A stretch of 7,099 bases of DNA, taken from NCBI GenBank assembly GCA_029933115.1, contig JAOZOT010000072.1, positions 1 through 7,099 of the forward strand, given 5' to 3'. Origin of the DNA: Anaerolineae bacterium (GTDB lineage: Bacteria; Chloroflexota; Anaerolineae; E26-bin7). Positions 1 through 6,732 of the stretch are shown here, one piece after another; position 1 is the first letter of the stretch; each line of letters opens with the position of its first letter. The translations under genes and the position numbers were made by a program. Under the pieces are notes generated by a model that ran no database searches, had not been told where the DNA came from, and saw nothing but the letters and a program-made list of their open reading frames with translations.

Positions 1-7
1 TACCCAA

Positions 8-24
8 GTGTCATCTCCTGACAC
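8..24 (-). promoter_or_regulatory. Hairpin with Shine-Dalgarno-like loop in the leader downstream of nuoN
   Basis: GTGTCA (24-19) and TGACAC (13-8) form a 6-bp stem around the 5-nt loop GGAGA on the minus strand. No T-run follows, so it does not look like an intrinsic terminator. The loop plus the last stem base reads AGGAGA, seven bases before a TTG (7-5). An ATG lies at 14-12 but is too close to that site. The hairpin may cover the ribosome-binding site of the next gene; the gene itself is out of view. Confidence 0.4.
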
Positions 25-42
25 CACTGAGTTTGGTTGATA

Positions 43-71
43 ATTATACCCCAATAAATAGCACCTGTCAA
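43..71 (-). promoter_or_regulatory. Perfect sigma70-type promoter reading out of the left edge
   Basis: The minus strand has TTGACA (66-71), a 17-base spacer (49-65) and TATAAT (43-48). Both hexamers match the housekeeping consensus exactly and the spacing is optimal. The nuoN stop TGA (68-70) lies inside the -35 box. Transcription would start near position 36 and leave the window to the left. It probably drives a gene downstream of the nuo operon. Confidence 0.75.
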
Positions 72-1495
72 AGGCTCGCCAAGAAGGTCTCGGCCGCCTT
101 GGTGGCCACGTACAGGAACGGAGCGGAGGCCAATCCTAATAGACCCACCCCCAGGCCCGTCACCAGCAACGCGATAGTAGAAAGGACCGGCACGGGCACC
201 GGTTCCTCGGACGGCGGTTCGTCGAGGTACATCACCCGGGCCACTATCAAATAATAGTAGAGGGAGATGATGGCGTTCAAAACGCCGATCACCACCAGCC
301 ACACCAACCCCTGTTCAATGGCTGCAGCAAAGATATACAGTTTGCCAAAGAACCCGGCCACCGGGGGAATCCCTCCCAAGGACAGGAGAGCCACAAGCAT
401 CACCAGGGCCAGCGCCGGAGACCGCCGGCTCAGGCCGGCGAAATCCTTGATCTCATCGCTGCCTGTGACATTAGAGATGAGGATCACCACGGCAAAGGCG
501 CAGATATTGGTGAGGGTATACATGATCAAATAGAAGATGGTCGAAGCCACGCCCAGAGCCGAGACGCTGACTACACCAATGAGGACATAGCCAGCCTGAG
601 CGATGCTCGAATAGGCCAACATGCGCTTGATATTTGTCTGAGGGATGGCCACTACGTTGCCCAAAGTCATGGTCACCACCGACAGAGCGCCAAGCACCGC
701 TATCCATTCAGGCTGGATGAAATCGAAGGCCCCAATGAAAACGCGTATCAGAACGGCAAAGCCCGCCGCCTTGGAAGCCACGGAGACGAAAGCGGTGACC
801 GGCGTGGGCGCACCTTCGTACACATCAGGCGACCACATGTGAAAGGGGACGGCAGCGATCTTGAAGGCAAAGCCCGCCAGCAGGAGCAGAGCGCCCAGGA
901 TGACCGGCAGTTGGAGGTTTGAAGTGGCCAGAGCAGCCGCAATCTCCTTCAGGCCCGTTTCCCCGGTCAGCCCATAGACCAGGCTCATCCCGTAGAGCAT
1001 CAAAGCTGAGGAAAAAGCACCAAACAGAAAATACTTAAGGCCAGCTTCGCTGGACTTGGGGACATCCCGCAGATAGCCAGCCAGGACGTAGAGAGTGATA
1101 CTGGTCAATTCCAGAGCCACGTAGAGCATGATCAGATCGGCAGCAGTGGCCATGAGACTCATGCCCAAGGTGGCCAGGATAACCAACCCATAATACTCCC
1201 CGTGCCACTTTAGGGGCGCATAGTCCACCGAGATCAGCACCGTCAGGATGGCGGCGACGATGAAGGTCTCCTTGAAAAGCAAAGCCAGCAAGTCGGGCTT
1301 GAGCATCCCGCTGAAGACCAGTTCGCCTCCCGTCCACGACCAGAATATGTTGAGGACAAAGATGGCAGCCAGGCCGGCTGCGGCCAGCCAACCCAGCCAC
1401 TTTCTTTTGTCACCACCGCTGAACAGATCTAATCCTAAAACCAGAAAGGCCAAACAAAACAGTGCTATCTCTGGCACCAATGCTGAGAACTCCAA
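68..1495 (-). CDS. nuoN: NADH-quinone oxidoreductase subunit N (complex I membrane arm)
   Basis: NuoN is the antiporter-like subunit nearest the small-subunit core of complex I; it helps couple quinone reduction to proton export across the inner membrane. The 475-residue product is almost entirely hydrophobic helices. The expected charged axis is complete: Glu129 (LELTSITLYVL, TM5), Lys212 (FKIAAVPFHMW, TM7), Lys242 (VASKAAGF, TM8) and Lys385 (GFFGKLYIF, TM12). The motif SPDVYEGAPTPV is typical of NuoN rather than NuoL or NuoM. The start chosen is TTG at 1493-1495. It is preceded six bases away by GGGAGG and gives the family-like N-terminus LEFSALVPEIALF. The frame stays open upstream to a GTG at 1594, but that would add 33 Arg/His-rich residues inside nuoM2 with no family resemblance. 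The stop TGA (68-70) lies inside a consensus -35 box. A Pro/Glu-rich loop (residues 426-437) precedes the last membrane segment. It is the last visible gene of the operon, two bases after nuoM2. Confidence 0.96.
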   Translation of the reverse strand: MEFSALVPEIALFCLAFLVLGLDLFSGGDKRKWLGWLAAAGLAAIFVLNIFWSWTGGELVFSGMLKPDLLALLFKETFIVAAILTVLISVDYAPLKWHGEYYGLVILATLGMSLMATAADLIMLYVALELTSITLYVLAGYLRDVPKSSEAGLKYFLFGAFSSALMLYGMSLVYGLTGETGLKEIAAALATSNLQLPVILGALLLLAGFAFKIAAVPFHMWSPDVYEGAPTPVTAFVSVASKAAGFAVLIRVFIGAFDFIQPEWIAVLGALSVVTMTLGNVVAIPQTNIKRMLAYSSIAQAGYVLIGVVSVSALGVASTIFYLIMYTLTNICAFAVVILISNVTGSDEIKDFAGLSRRSPALALVMLVALLSLGGIPPVAGFFGKLYIFAAAIEQGLVWLVVIGVLNAIISLYYYLIVARVMYLDEPPSEEPVPVPVLSTIALLVTGLGVGLLGLASAPFLYVATKAAETFLASL

Positions 1496-1497
1496 GG

Positions 1498-2961
1498 CTA
1501 ACCTCCCAATCTGGCGACGATAGGCACCACGCCGGTGTTGATGAGATCCATCAAGATGGATGGGTAAAGGCCGACAACGATCAGAATGGCGCACAGGATT
1601 AAGAGAGCGATTTTATCAAGGATTGTCACGTCCCCCACGTGTTCAAATTCGGGTTTGAGGGGGCCGAAAAAGACGTGCTGCACGACCCGCAAGATGTAGG
1701 CCGCAGTGATGACGATGCCCAAGGCGGAGATAGCCGCCACCACGGGGTAGGTCTGCCAAACACCCATGAAGATCTGCAACTCGGCGACGAACCCAGAAAG
1801 CCCCGGCATACCCATGGACACCAGACCCCCAATGATGAAAGCTATCGCCACCACGGGCATTTTCCGCACAAAGCCTCCCAGGTCTGGTATATGGCGCGTG
1901 TGGGCGCGGTCGTAGACGCAGCCTACCACAGCGAAAAAGAGGGCCGTCATAATACCGTGAGAGAACATCTGCAAGGTGGCTCCGTTCATACCCATCACGT
2001 TCATGGTCGCCCAGCCCATGGTCACCAGCCCCATGTGGCTCACACTGGAATAGCCGATGACGTACTTAAAGTCCTGTTGGGCCATGGCCACCATCGCTCC
2101 GTAGACCACGTTGACCACGGTCAGGATGACCAGCCAGGGTAGCCAGAATTTGGCCCCCTCGGGCAACAGAACGACCGCCACCCGCAGGCCGCTGTAGGCT
2201 CCCAACTTCATCAAGACCCCAGCGTGCAACATACTGGCTGCCGTGGGTGCGGCCACGTGGCCATCAGGCGACCAGGTGTGGAAGGGCCAGAGGCCAGCCA
2301 GCACCCCGAACCCAACGAAAATAGGCAGGAAGAAAGCCCGTTGAAAATCCACCGGAAAGTCAACCTTGGCCAGTTCCAGCAGGTCAAAGGTGTGCAATCC
2401 ACTCTTGAAGTAGATGGCCAAGGCACCGACCAGGGCAATGATGCTGCCTACCAGCAAATAGAGAGTCAACTTCATAGCTGCGTATTTTCGGGTCACCGGC
2501 CAACCCCAGACGCTGATGAGGATAAACATGGGCAACACGGCTATCTCATAGAAAAGGAAGAGCACAAACATGTCCATCGTCATGAAGACGCCGAAAACGC
2601 CCGATACCAGCAGCATCATCAGCGCGAAGAATTCCTTGGTGCGCGGCACCGCCCACGAGACCAGACAGCCGGTAAAGATCACGAACCCGGTCAGGAGTAA
2701 CATAGGCACGCTGATCCCGTCCACCGCCAGATGGTAAGAAATGCCCAGCGTGGGTATCCAACGCGCATATTCTTCGAACTGGAAGCCCCCTCTGGCCATG
2801 TCGTAGGCAAAATAGACATAGATGGAACAGACCAGCGAAATGAAGGCCGCCACCGTGGCCACAATCTTGATGGCCAAGGTCTTCTTTTCGGGCAAGGCCA
2901 TGATGACAAAAGCCCCGACTATGGGAGAGAAAAGGATAACGCTCAGGAATGGGAAGTTCAT
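1498..2961 (-). CDS. nuoM: NADH-quinone oxidoreductase subunit M, second copy (extra antiporter-like pump)
   Basis: This is a second NuoM-type antiporter-like subunit, 487 residues of membrane helices. Family motifs include YHLAVDGISVPM (residues 76-87), the TM5 Glu139 (FLFYEIAVLPMF), WPFHTWSPDGHVAAPTA (225-241), Lys252 (VLMKLGAYSG, TM8) and Glu394 (GFVAELQIF, TM12). It is clearly diverged from the neighbouring nuoM, so it is not a recent duplication. At the TM7 site where the first NuoM has Lys238, this copy has Leu221 (GFGVLAGLWPFH). His246, six residues before the TM8 Lys, is absent from the first copy. The start chosen is ATG at 2959-2961, seven bases after GAGGGA. A GTG at 2988 would add nine residues and lies at the edge of a repeat, so it is less likely. 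The gene sits 106 nt downstream of the first nuoM and two bases before nuoN. It probably forms a fourth pump in an enlarged complex I. Confidence 0.95.
   Translation of the reverse strand: MNFPFLSVILFSPIVGAFVIMALPEKKTLAIKIVATVAAFISLVCSIYVYFAYDMARGGFQFEEYARWIPTLGISYHLAVDGISVPMLLLTGFVIFTGCLVSWAVPRTKEFFALMMLLVSGVFGVFMTMDMFVLFLFYEIAVLPMFILISVWGWPVTRKYAAMKLTLYLLVGSIIALVGALAIYFKSGLHTFDLLELAKVDFPVDFQRAFFLPIFVGFGVLAGLWPFHTWSPDGHVAAPTAASMLHAGVLMKLGAYSGLRVAVVLLPEGAKFWLPWLVILTVVNVVYGAMVAMAQQDFKYVIGYSSVSHMGLVTMGWATMNVMGMNGATLQMFSHGIMTALFFAVVGCVYDRAHTRHIPDLGGFVRKMPVVAIAFIIGGLVSMGMPGLSGFVAELQIFMGVWQTYPVVAAISALGIVITAAYILRVVQHVFFGPLKPEFEHVGDVTILDKIALLILCAILIVVGLYPSILMDLINTGVVPIVARLGG
1502..1507 (-). promoter_or_regulatory. 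Ribosome-binding site that decides the nuoN TTG start
   Basis: GGGAGG on the minus strand lies within the last codons of the second nuoM, six bases before TTG at 1495. It is the main reason for choosing the TTG, and it implies coupling of nuoN to nuoM translation. Confidence 0.75.
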
Positions 2962-2968
2962 AAAGCTG

Positions 2969-2974
2969 TCCCTC
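2969..2974 (-). promoter_or_regulatory. Ribosome-binding site that decides the second nuoM start
   Basis: GAGGGA on the minus strand lies seven bases before the ATG at 2961. It favours that ATG over the upstream in-frame GTG at 2988. Confidence 0.7.
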
Positions 2975-2986
2975 ACTCTTGTTTGC

Positions 2987-3061
2987 ACCTCACCCTACCC
3001 TCTGGCTCCCATCCTCTCTCCTGGCAGGAGAGAGGATGGGGGTTGAGGGACGGGGTGAGGT
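2987..3061. repeat. 75-nt palindromic intergenic repeat between the two nuoM genes
   Basis: The outer ends are a 9-bp inverted repeat, ACCTCACCC (2987-2995) against GGGTGAGGT (3053-3061). Inside is a perfect 15-bp stem, 3008-3022 against 3026-3040, with the 3-nt loop GGC; the region between is only partly complementary. It begins six bases after the stop of the first nuoM and ends 25 bases before the ATG of the second. The composition (CCTCACCC, TCCTCTCTCCT) resembles dispersed palindromic elements common between genes in Chloroflexota and some other bacteria. No T-run follows the stem, so it is probably not a terminator. In RNA it would fold strongly and could affect transcript stability or the relative output of the two nuoM genes. 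Confidence 0.8.
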
Positions 3062-3067
3062 CAAATA

Positions 3068-4597
3068 TCAGCCGATCAGGTGCAAGACCGTTTGATTGAT
3101 AACATTCAAGATCCAGGATGGATAGACCCCAATGGCCAACATCAGGACCATGAGAGGGGCTACGGCCACGACCTCTCGGAGGTTTATCTCTGTTAACTCA
3201 GCCCAACGAGGGTTGAGAGGTCCCAGCAACACCCGCTGGATCATCCACAGCAGATAGGCTGCGGTGACTACCAGGCCCAGGGTGGACAGGACGGTAAAGA
3301 CCGTGAAAACGGGGAAGGCCCCTCTAAAGACCATGAACTCGCTGACGAAACCGTTCAAGCCCGGCAGCCCCAACGAAGCCAGGGTGCAGAAGAGCAAGAT
3401 CCCGCCGTAAGCCGGCACCACCACGCCAAGCCCGCCAAAGTCCTCCAGATTCCGGGTGTGAGCGCGCTCATAGATGACACCGACCAGGAAAAACATGGCC
3501 GCCGCCGTTATGCCGTGATTGAACATCTGCAAGACTGCTCCGTTGTAAGCCATCACCCGACTCTCCAGCGGAGCGCCGGCCACAGCTATGGTGGCGATAC
3601 CCAGGATGACGAAGCCCATGTGGTTGACAGACGAATAGGCCACGAGCCGTTTGAAATCCTTCTGGGCCATAGCTGCCAGCGAGCCCAACACCACCCCCAG
3701 AAAAGCCAGGACTGCAATCAAGAGGGCGTAGGTCTGAGCCATGTCGGGGAAGATGCCCAGTACAATGCGCAGGAAGCCATAGGCACCCAACTTGAGGAGC
3801 ACGCCCGCCAGGAGCATGGACCCGGCTGTGGGAGCCTCGGTGTGGGCGTCGGGCAGCCAGGTGTGGAAGGGCCAGACAGGCACCTTGATGGCAAAGGCCA
3901 GGGAGAAGGCGAAGAAGGCCAGAATGCGAGCCGTGGCATTATCAATGAACCATAGGGCACGCCCCTCACCGAGGAAAGGACTTTCCCTGGTCAGGGTGAC
4001 AATGTCAAAAGTGCCGCTCTCAAAGCCGCCTGTGGCCCACCAGATGAGCTGGATGGCCAGCAGCATGGCCACGCTGCCCGCCAGAGTGTAGACGAAGAAC
4101 TTGAAGGAGGCGTAGCGGCGATTGTCCCCACCCCAGATGTTTATCAGGAAGTACATGGGCACCAGGCCGATCTCCCAGAAGATGTAGAAGATGACGAAAT
4201 CGAGGGAGACAAAGACCCCAAACATGCCCATCTCCAGCATCAGGAAGAGGGCGAAATAGGCCTTGACGTGCTCTTTGATGCTGAAGGAACAGAGCAACGC
4301 CGCCGGGGTAAGCAGGGCTGTCAAGAGTACCATGGGCACGCTGATGCCATCCACGCCCAAATGGTAACGGGAATGGATCACCGAGAACCAGGCATAATCC
4401 TCCTCAAACTGCATACCCGGCTGTGCCGGATCGTAGTTCACCCAGATGACGATGGCCAGGATCAAGGGGATGAGACTGATGAGAAAGGCCGTCCACTTGA
4501 TGGCTTTTTCCTTCTCCTCAGGGATGAACAGGATGATAACCGACCCGAGAATAGGGATGAAGGTGATCAGCGTCAGGATAGGAATGGGAAAGTCCAT
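3068..4597 (-). CDS. nuoM: NADH-quinone oxidoreductase subunit M, first copy
   Basis: NuoM is an antiporter-like proton-translocating subunit of the complex I membrane arm. The 509-residue product has all key charged residues of the family: Glu142 (IFWEIGLVPMYF, TM5), Lys238 (FAIKVPVWPFHTW, TM7), Lys269 (VLLKLGAYGF, TM8) and Glu420 (GFVSEFMVFRG, TM12). LPDAHTEAPTAGS and YHLGVDGISVPM are further NuoM signatures. The start ATG (4595-4597) follows AGGAGA by seven bases. That ribosome-binding site overlaps the nuoL stop codon, so translation is likely coupled to nuoL. The gap to nuoL is 11 nt. Because the full set of residues is kept, this is the more canonical of the two tandem NuoM proteins. 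Which copy corresponds to the ancestral subunit cannot be settled without a phylogeny. Confidence 0.97.
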   Translation of the reverse strand: MDFPIPILTLITFIPILGSVIILFIPEEKEKAIKWTAFLISLIPLILAIVIWVNYDPAQPGMQFEEDYAWFSVIHSRYHLGVDGISVPMVLLTALLTPAALLCSFSIKEHVKAYFALFLMLEMGMFGVFVSLDFVIFYIFWEIGLVPMYFLINIWGGDNRRYASFKFFVYTLAGSVAMLLAIQLIWWATGGFESGTFDIVTLTRESPFLGEGRALWFIDNATARILAFFAFSLAFAIKVPVWPFHTWLPDAHTEAPTAGSMLLAGVLLKLGAYGFLRIVLGIFPDMAQTYALLIAVLAFLGVVLGSLAAMAQKDFKRLVAYSSVNHMGFVILGIATIAVAGAPLESRVMAYNGAVLQMFNHGITAAAMFFLVGVIYERAHTRNLEDFGGLGVVVPAYGGILLFCTLASLGLPGLNGFVSEFMVFRGAFPVFTVFTVLSTLGLVVTAAYLLWMIQRVLLGPLNPRWAELTEINLREVVAVAPLMVLMLAIGVYPSWILNVINQTVLHLIG

Positions 4598-4604
4598 CTA
4601 CGTT

Positions 4605-4610
4605 TCTCCT
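4605..4610 (-). promoter_or_regulatory. Ribosome-binding site of the first nuoM, overlapping the nuoL stop
   Basis: AGGAGA on the minus strand ends seven bases before the ATG of the first nuoM. Its first two bases are part of the nuoL TAG, an arrangement that favours translational coupling. Confidence 0.8.
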
Positions 4611-6717
4611 AGAAGAGATACATGTACAGTGCTATGATCAACAGCACAGGGATAAGGGCCACCAACAAGTAGTTCTGCACCCGACCGGTCTGGAGGGGGC
4701 GAACAGCCCGCCCTGTCCACGTGACGCTGTTACCCACCAGATTCACAACTCCGTCAACTATGTTTCTATCGAACCAGCGATTGCCCAACGCTATGGCGAA
4801 GGCCACCCTGGCAATGGTGTGCAGAATCCCGTCAATAGCGCCTCTATCAATCCAGGTATAGACCTGGTTGGCGAGCCACACCGTAGGACGAATGAAGACG
4901 GCCGCGTAAATCTCGTCAATGTAGTACTTGTTGCGGAGAAGGGTGTGAATGGGTCCCAGGGCTTTCACCAGTGGATCAGGATCTCCAGCCTTCATGGGCT
5001 TCCACCCGTAGACGAGCCACCCCAGGAAGAGGCCGCCCAGAGCCACCACCAGGGAGACCGCCAGCGGGAAGAAGTTAAAGGGCACTGCCTCGGCCTCGAT
5101 GTGCAGGGCCTCAGCCAGGCTGCCGATGAAATGATGGAAGGGGTTGTGCAGGATGCCGCCCAGCAGAGGAAAATCCTCGGGGATGCCGACCCAACCGCCG
5201 ACCACGGCGAAGAAAGCCAGAACCACCAGCGGCACCGTGACCCAGGGCACACTCTCGGGCACGTGCTCCGCCACTTTGGTGCGAGGCTCGCCGAAGAAGG
5301 TCATGAAGATCTGCCGTCCGGTGTAGAAAGCGGTCAGCAGCGCGGCCACAGCCAGCGTCCAGAAGACCACGATGTGACCGTGAGTCCAGGCGTCAGCAAA
5401 GATCTCATCCTTGGACCAGAAGCCAGCGGTGATGATGGGGAAACCGGACAGGGCCAAGCCCCCGATGATGAAGGTCCAGGCCGTGAAGGGCATCCTCTTG
5501 AGCAGCCCGCCCATGCCCATCATGTCATTGGGGTCGAAAGGCTCGTGGCCGTGCTCGCCGTGGGCCACCTCATGATGGGCGTGCTCCATGCCGTGGATGA
5601 CCGAGCCGGAACCCAAAAACAGGAGGGCCTTGAAGAAGGCGTGGGTCAGCAGGTGAAAGATGCCGGCCACGTAGGCTCCAATGCCCAGAGCGGCGATCAT
5701 GTAACCCAACTGGCTGATGGTGGAGTAGGCCAGTACCCGCTTGATGTCATTCTGGGCCACAGCGATAGTCGCGGCAAAGAGGGCAGTGAAAGTGCCGATA
5801 AAAGCCACCACCGTGAGCTGCGGTCCGTGTTCCACGGCGGCAAAGATGGGGAACATGCGTGCCACCATGAAGACACCGGCCGAGACCATGGTCGCGGCGT
5901 GGATCAAGGCACTGACCGGAGTAGGGCCTTCCATCGCATCAGGCAGCCAGACGTGGAGGGGGAACTGAGACGATTTACCCACCGCTCCGCCAAAGATCAG
6001 GATGGCGATGACCGTAGCCACCGGCAACGTCCCCACCAGGGGCAGGGTCACGCTGGTCTCGGCCAGGGTGTGGAGGGTCTCGGGAGCGAAAATGTGCTCG
6101 TAGGACAAGTAGCCCGTCTGAGAGTAGAGATAGAGCATTCCCACAAACATGATCACGTCGCCGATGCGGGTGGTGATGAAGGCCTTGATGCCGGCCAGGT
6201 AAGCCGAGCGCTTCTCGAACCAGAAGCCGATAAGGAGGTAAGAGCAGAGGCCCATGACCTCCCAGAAGATGAAAAGCATCAGCAGGTTATCGGCCACCAC
6301 CAGGCCCAGCATCCCGCAGGCGAAAAGGGAAATGTAAGCGAAAAAGCGGGAGTAGCGGGGGTCACCGTGCATGTAGCCCACAGAATAGATGAAGATCATC
6401 AAACAGACCAGAGGCACCATGAAAAGGCCAGCCACGGTCAGGGGGTCCACCAGGACACCCATAGTGAACCACCCCTCGCCTACGGGAAGCCACGGAAAAG
6501 CGGCGTGGAAAGGTTCCTCCCCCAAAGTATGGATTCCAATGGCTGCCCAGAAAATCAGTTGGGCGACAACAAAGGACAAACCAATGGACCCAATGGCAAT
6601 CCAGTGGCTGACCCTCTTCCAGCGGTTGAAGAAGAGGATAATCAGGCCGAAGGACAACAAAGGAAAGAGGGGGATCAGCCAGGTTAGGTTAAAGACAACA
6701 GGAAATGATTCGTGCAT
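4609..6717 (-). CDS. nuoL: NADH-quinone oxidoreductase subunit L, with lengthened lateral helix
   Basis: NuoL is the distal antiporter-like pump of complex I and carries the C-terminal lateral helix that runs along the other pumps. The product is 702 residues, long compared with the E. coli protein (613). Visible signatures are Glu153 (FIFWEVMGLCSY), Asp187 (TRIGDV), Lys248 (GKSSQFPLHVWLPDAMEGPT), His273 (SALIHAATMV), Lys326 (AQNDIKRVLAYST) and Lys436 (GFWSKDEIF). Extra length comes partly from a His-rich loop (375-391) and partly from the lateral-helix region (about 600-680). There the pattern W..DR..(I/V)DG occurs twice, 26 residues apart, at 622 and 648. A final membrane anchor follows LQTGRVQNY. 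The ATG start is six bases after GAGAGAGG. The gene lies 62 nt after nuoK and 11 nt before the first nuoM. The lengthened helix fits the extra NuoM encoded downstream. Confidence 0.98.
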   Translation of the reverse strand: MHESFPVVFNLTWLIPLFPLLSFGLIILFFNRWKRVSHWIAIGSIGLSFVVAQLIFWAAIGIHTLGEEPFHAAFPWLPVGEGWFTMGVLVDPLTVAGLFMVPLVCLMIFIYSVGYMHGDPRYSRFFAYISLFACGMLGLVVADNLLMLFIFWEVMGLCSYLLIGFWFEKRSAYLAGIKAFITTRIGDVIMFVGMLYLYSQTGYLSYEHIFAPETLHTLAETSVTLPLVGTLPVATVIAILIFGGAVGKSSQFPLHVWLPDAMEGPTPVSALIHAATMVSAGVFMVARMFPIFAAVEHGPQLTVVAFIGTFTALFAATIAVAQNDIKRVLAYSTISQLGYMIAALGIGAYVAGIFHLLTHAFFKALLFLGSGSVIHGMEHAHHEVAHGEHGHEPFDPNDMMGMGGLLKRMPFTAWTFIIGGLALSGFPIITAGFWSKDEIFADAWTHGHIVVFWTLAVAALLTAFYTGRQIFMTFFGEPRTKVAEHVPESVPWVTVPLVVLAFFAVVGGWVGIPEDFPLLGGILHNPFHHFIGSLAEALHIEAEAVPFNFFPLAVSLVVALGGLFLGWLVYGWKPMKAGDPDPLVKALGPIHTLLRNKYYIDEIYAAVFIRPTVWLANQVYTWIDRGAIDGILHTIARVAFAIALGNRWFDRNIVDGVVNLVGNSVTWTGRAVRPLQTGRVQNYLLVALIPVLLIIALYMYLF

Positions 6718-6723
6718 AAGCTA

Positions 6724-6731
6724 CCTCTCTC
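6724..6731 (-). promoter_or_regulatory. Ribosome-binding site of nuoL
   Basis: GAGAGAGG on the minus strand ends six bases before the nuoL ATG. It supports that start and lies immediately beside the intergenic repeat, which leaves it intact. Confidence 0.8.
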
Positions 6732-6732
6732 G

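Noticed and set aside
8..24. Terminator of the nuo operon
   Set aside because: The stem is only six base pairs and is followed by TTGGGTA rather than a T-run. It also lies downstream of a strong promoter, which fits a leader better than a terminator.
1496..1594. N-terminal extension of nuoN to the GTG at 1594
   Set aside because: It would overlap nuoM2 by about 97 bases and add an Arg/His-rich segment unlike any NuoN N-terminus. The TTG at 1495 has a good ribosome-binding site.
2962..2988. Nine-residue N-terminal extension of the second nuoM from GTG at 2988
   Set aside because: The GTG lies at the edge of the intergenic repeat and the extra residues include the GAGGGA ribosome-binding site. 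The ATG at 2961 aligns with the first NuoM N-terminus.
2987..3061. Intrinsic terminator between the two nuoM genes
   Set aside because: The stem is strong, but no T-run follows on the minus strand and the operon plainly continues into nuoM and nuoN.
1639..3955. Plus-strand frames of about 160 residues opposite the nuoM genes (1639-2142, 2224-2700, 3458-3955)
   Set aside because: They have the same His/Gln-rich antisense composition as the frame opposite nuoL and no recognisable domain. They are shadows of the nuoM genes.
4819..6687. 622-residue open frame on the plus strand opposite nuoL
   Set aside because: It is antisense to a certain nuoL gene. Its His/Gln/Gly/Asp-rich, non-hydrophobic composition is what the complement of a hydrophobic membrane-protein gene with GC-rich third positions gives. 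No family motif is visible.
1498..6717. Mrp-type cation/proton antiporter or formate hydrogenlyase/hydrogenase membrane operon
   Set aside because: These share NuoL/M/N-like proteins, but the K-L-M-M-N order, the NuoK sequence and the NuoL lateral-helix anchor match complex I. No Mrp or hydrogenase gene is visible.
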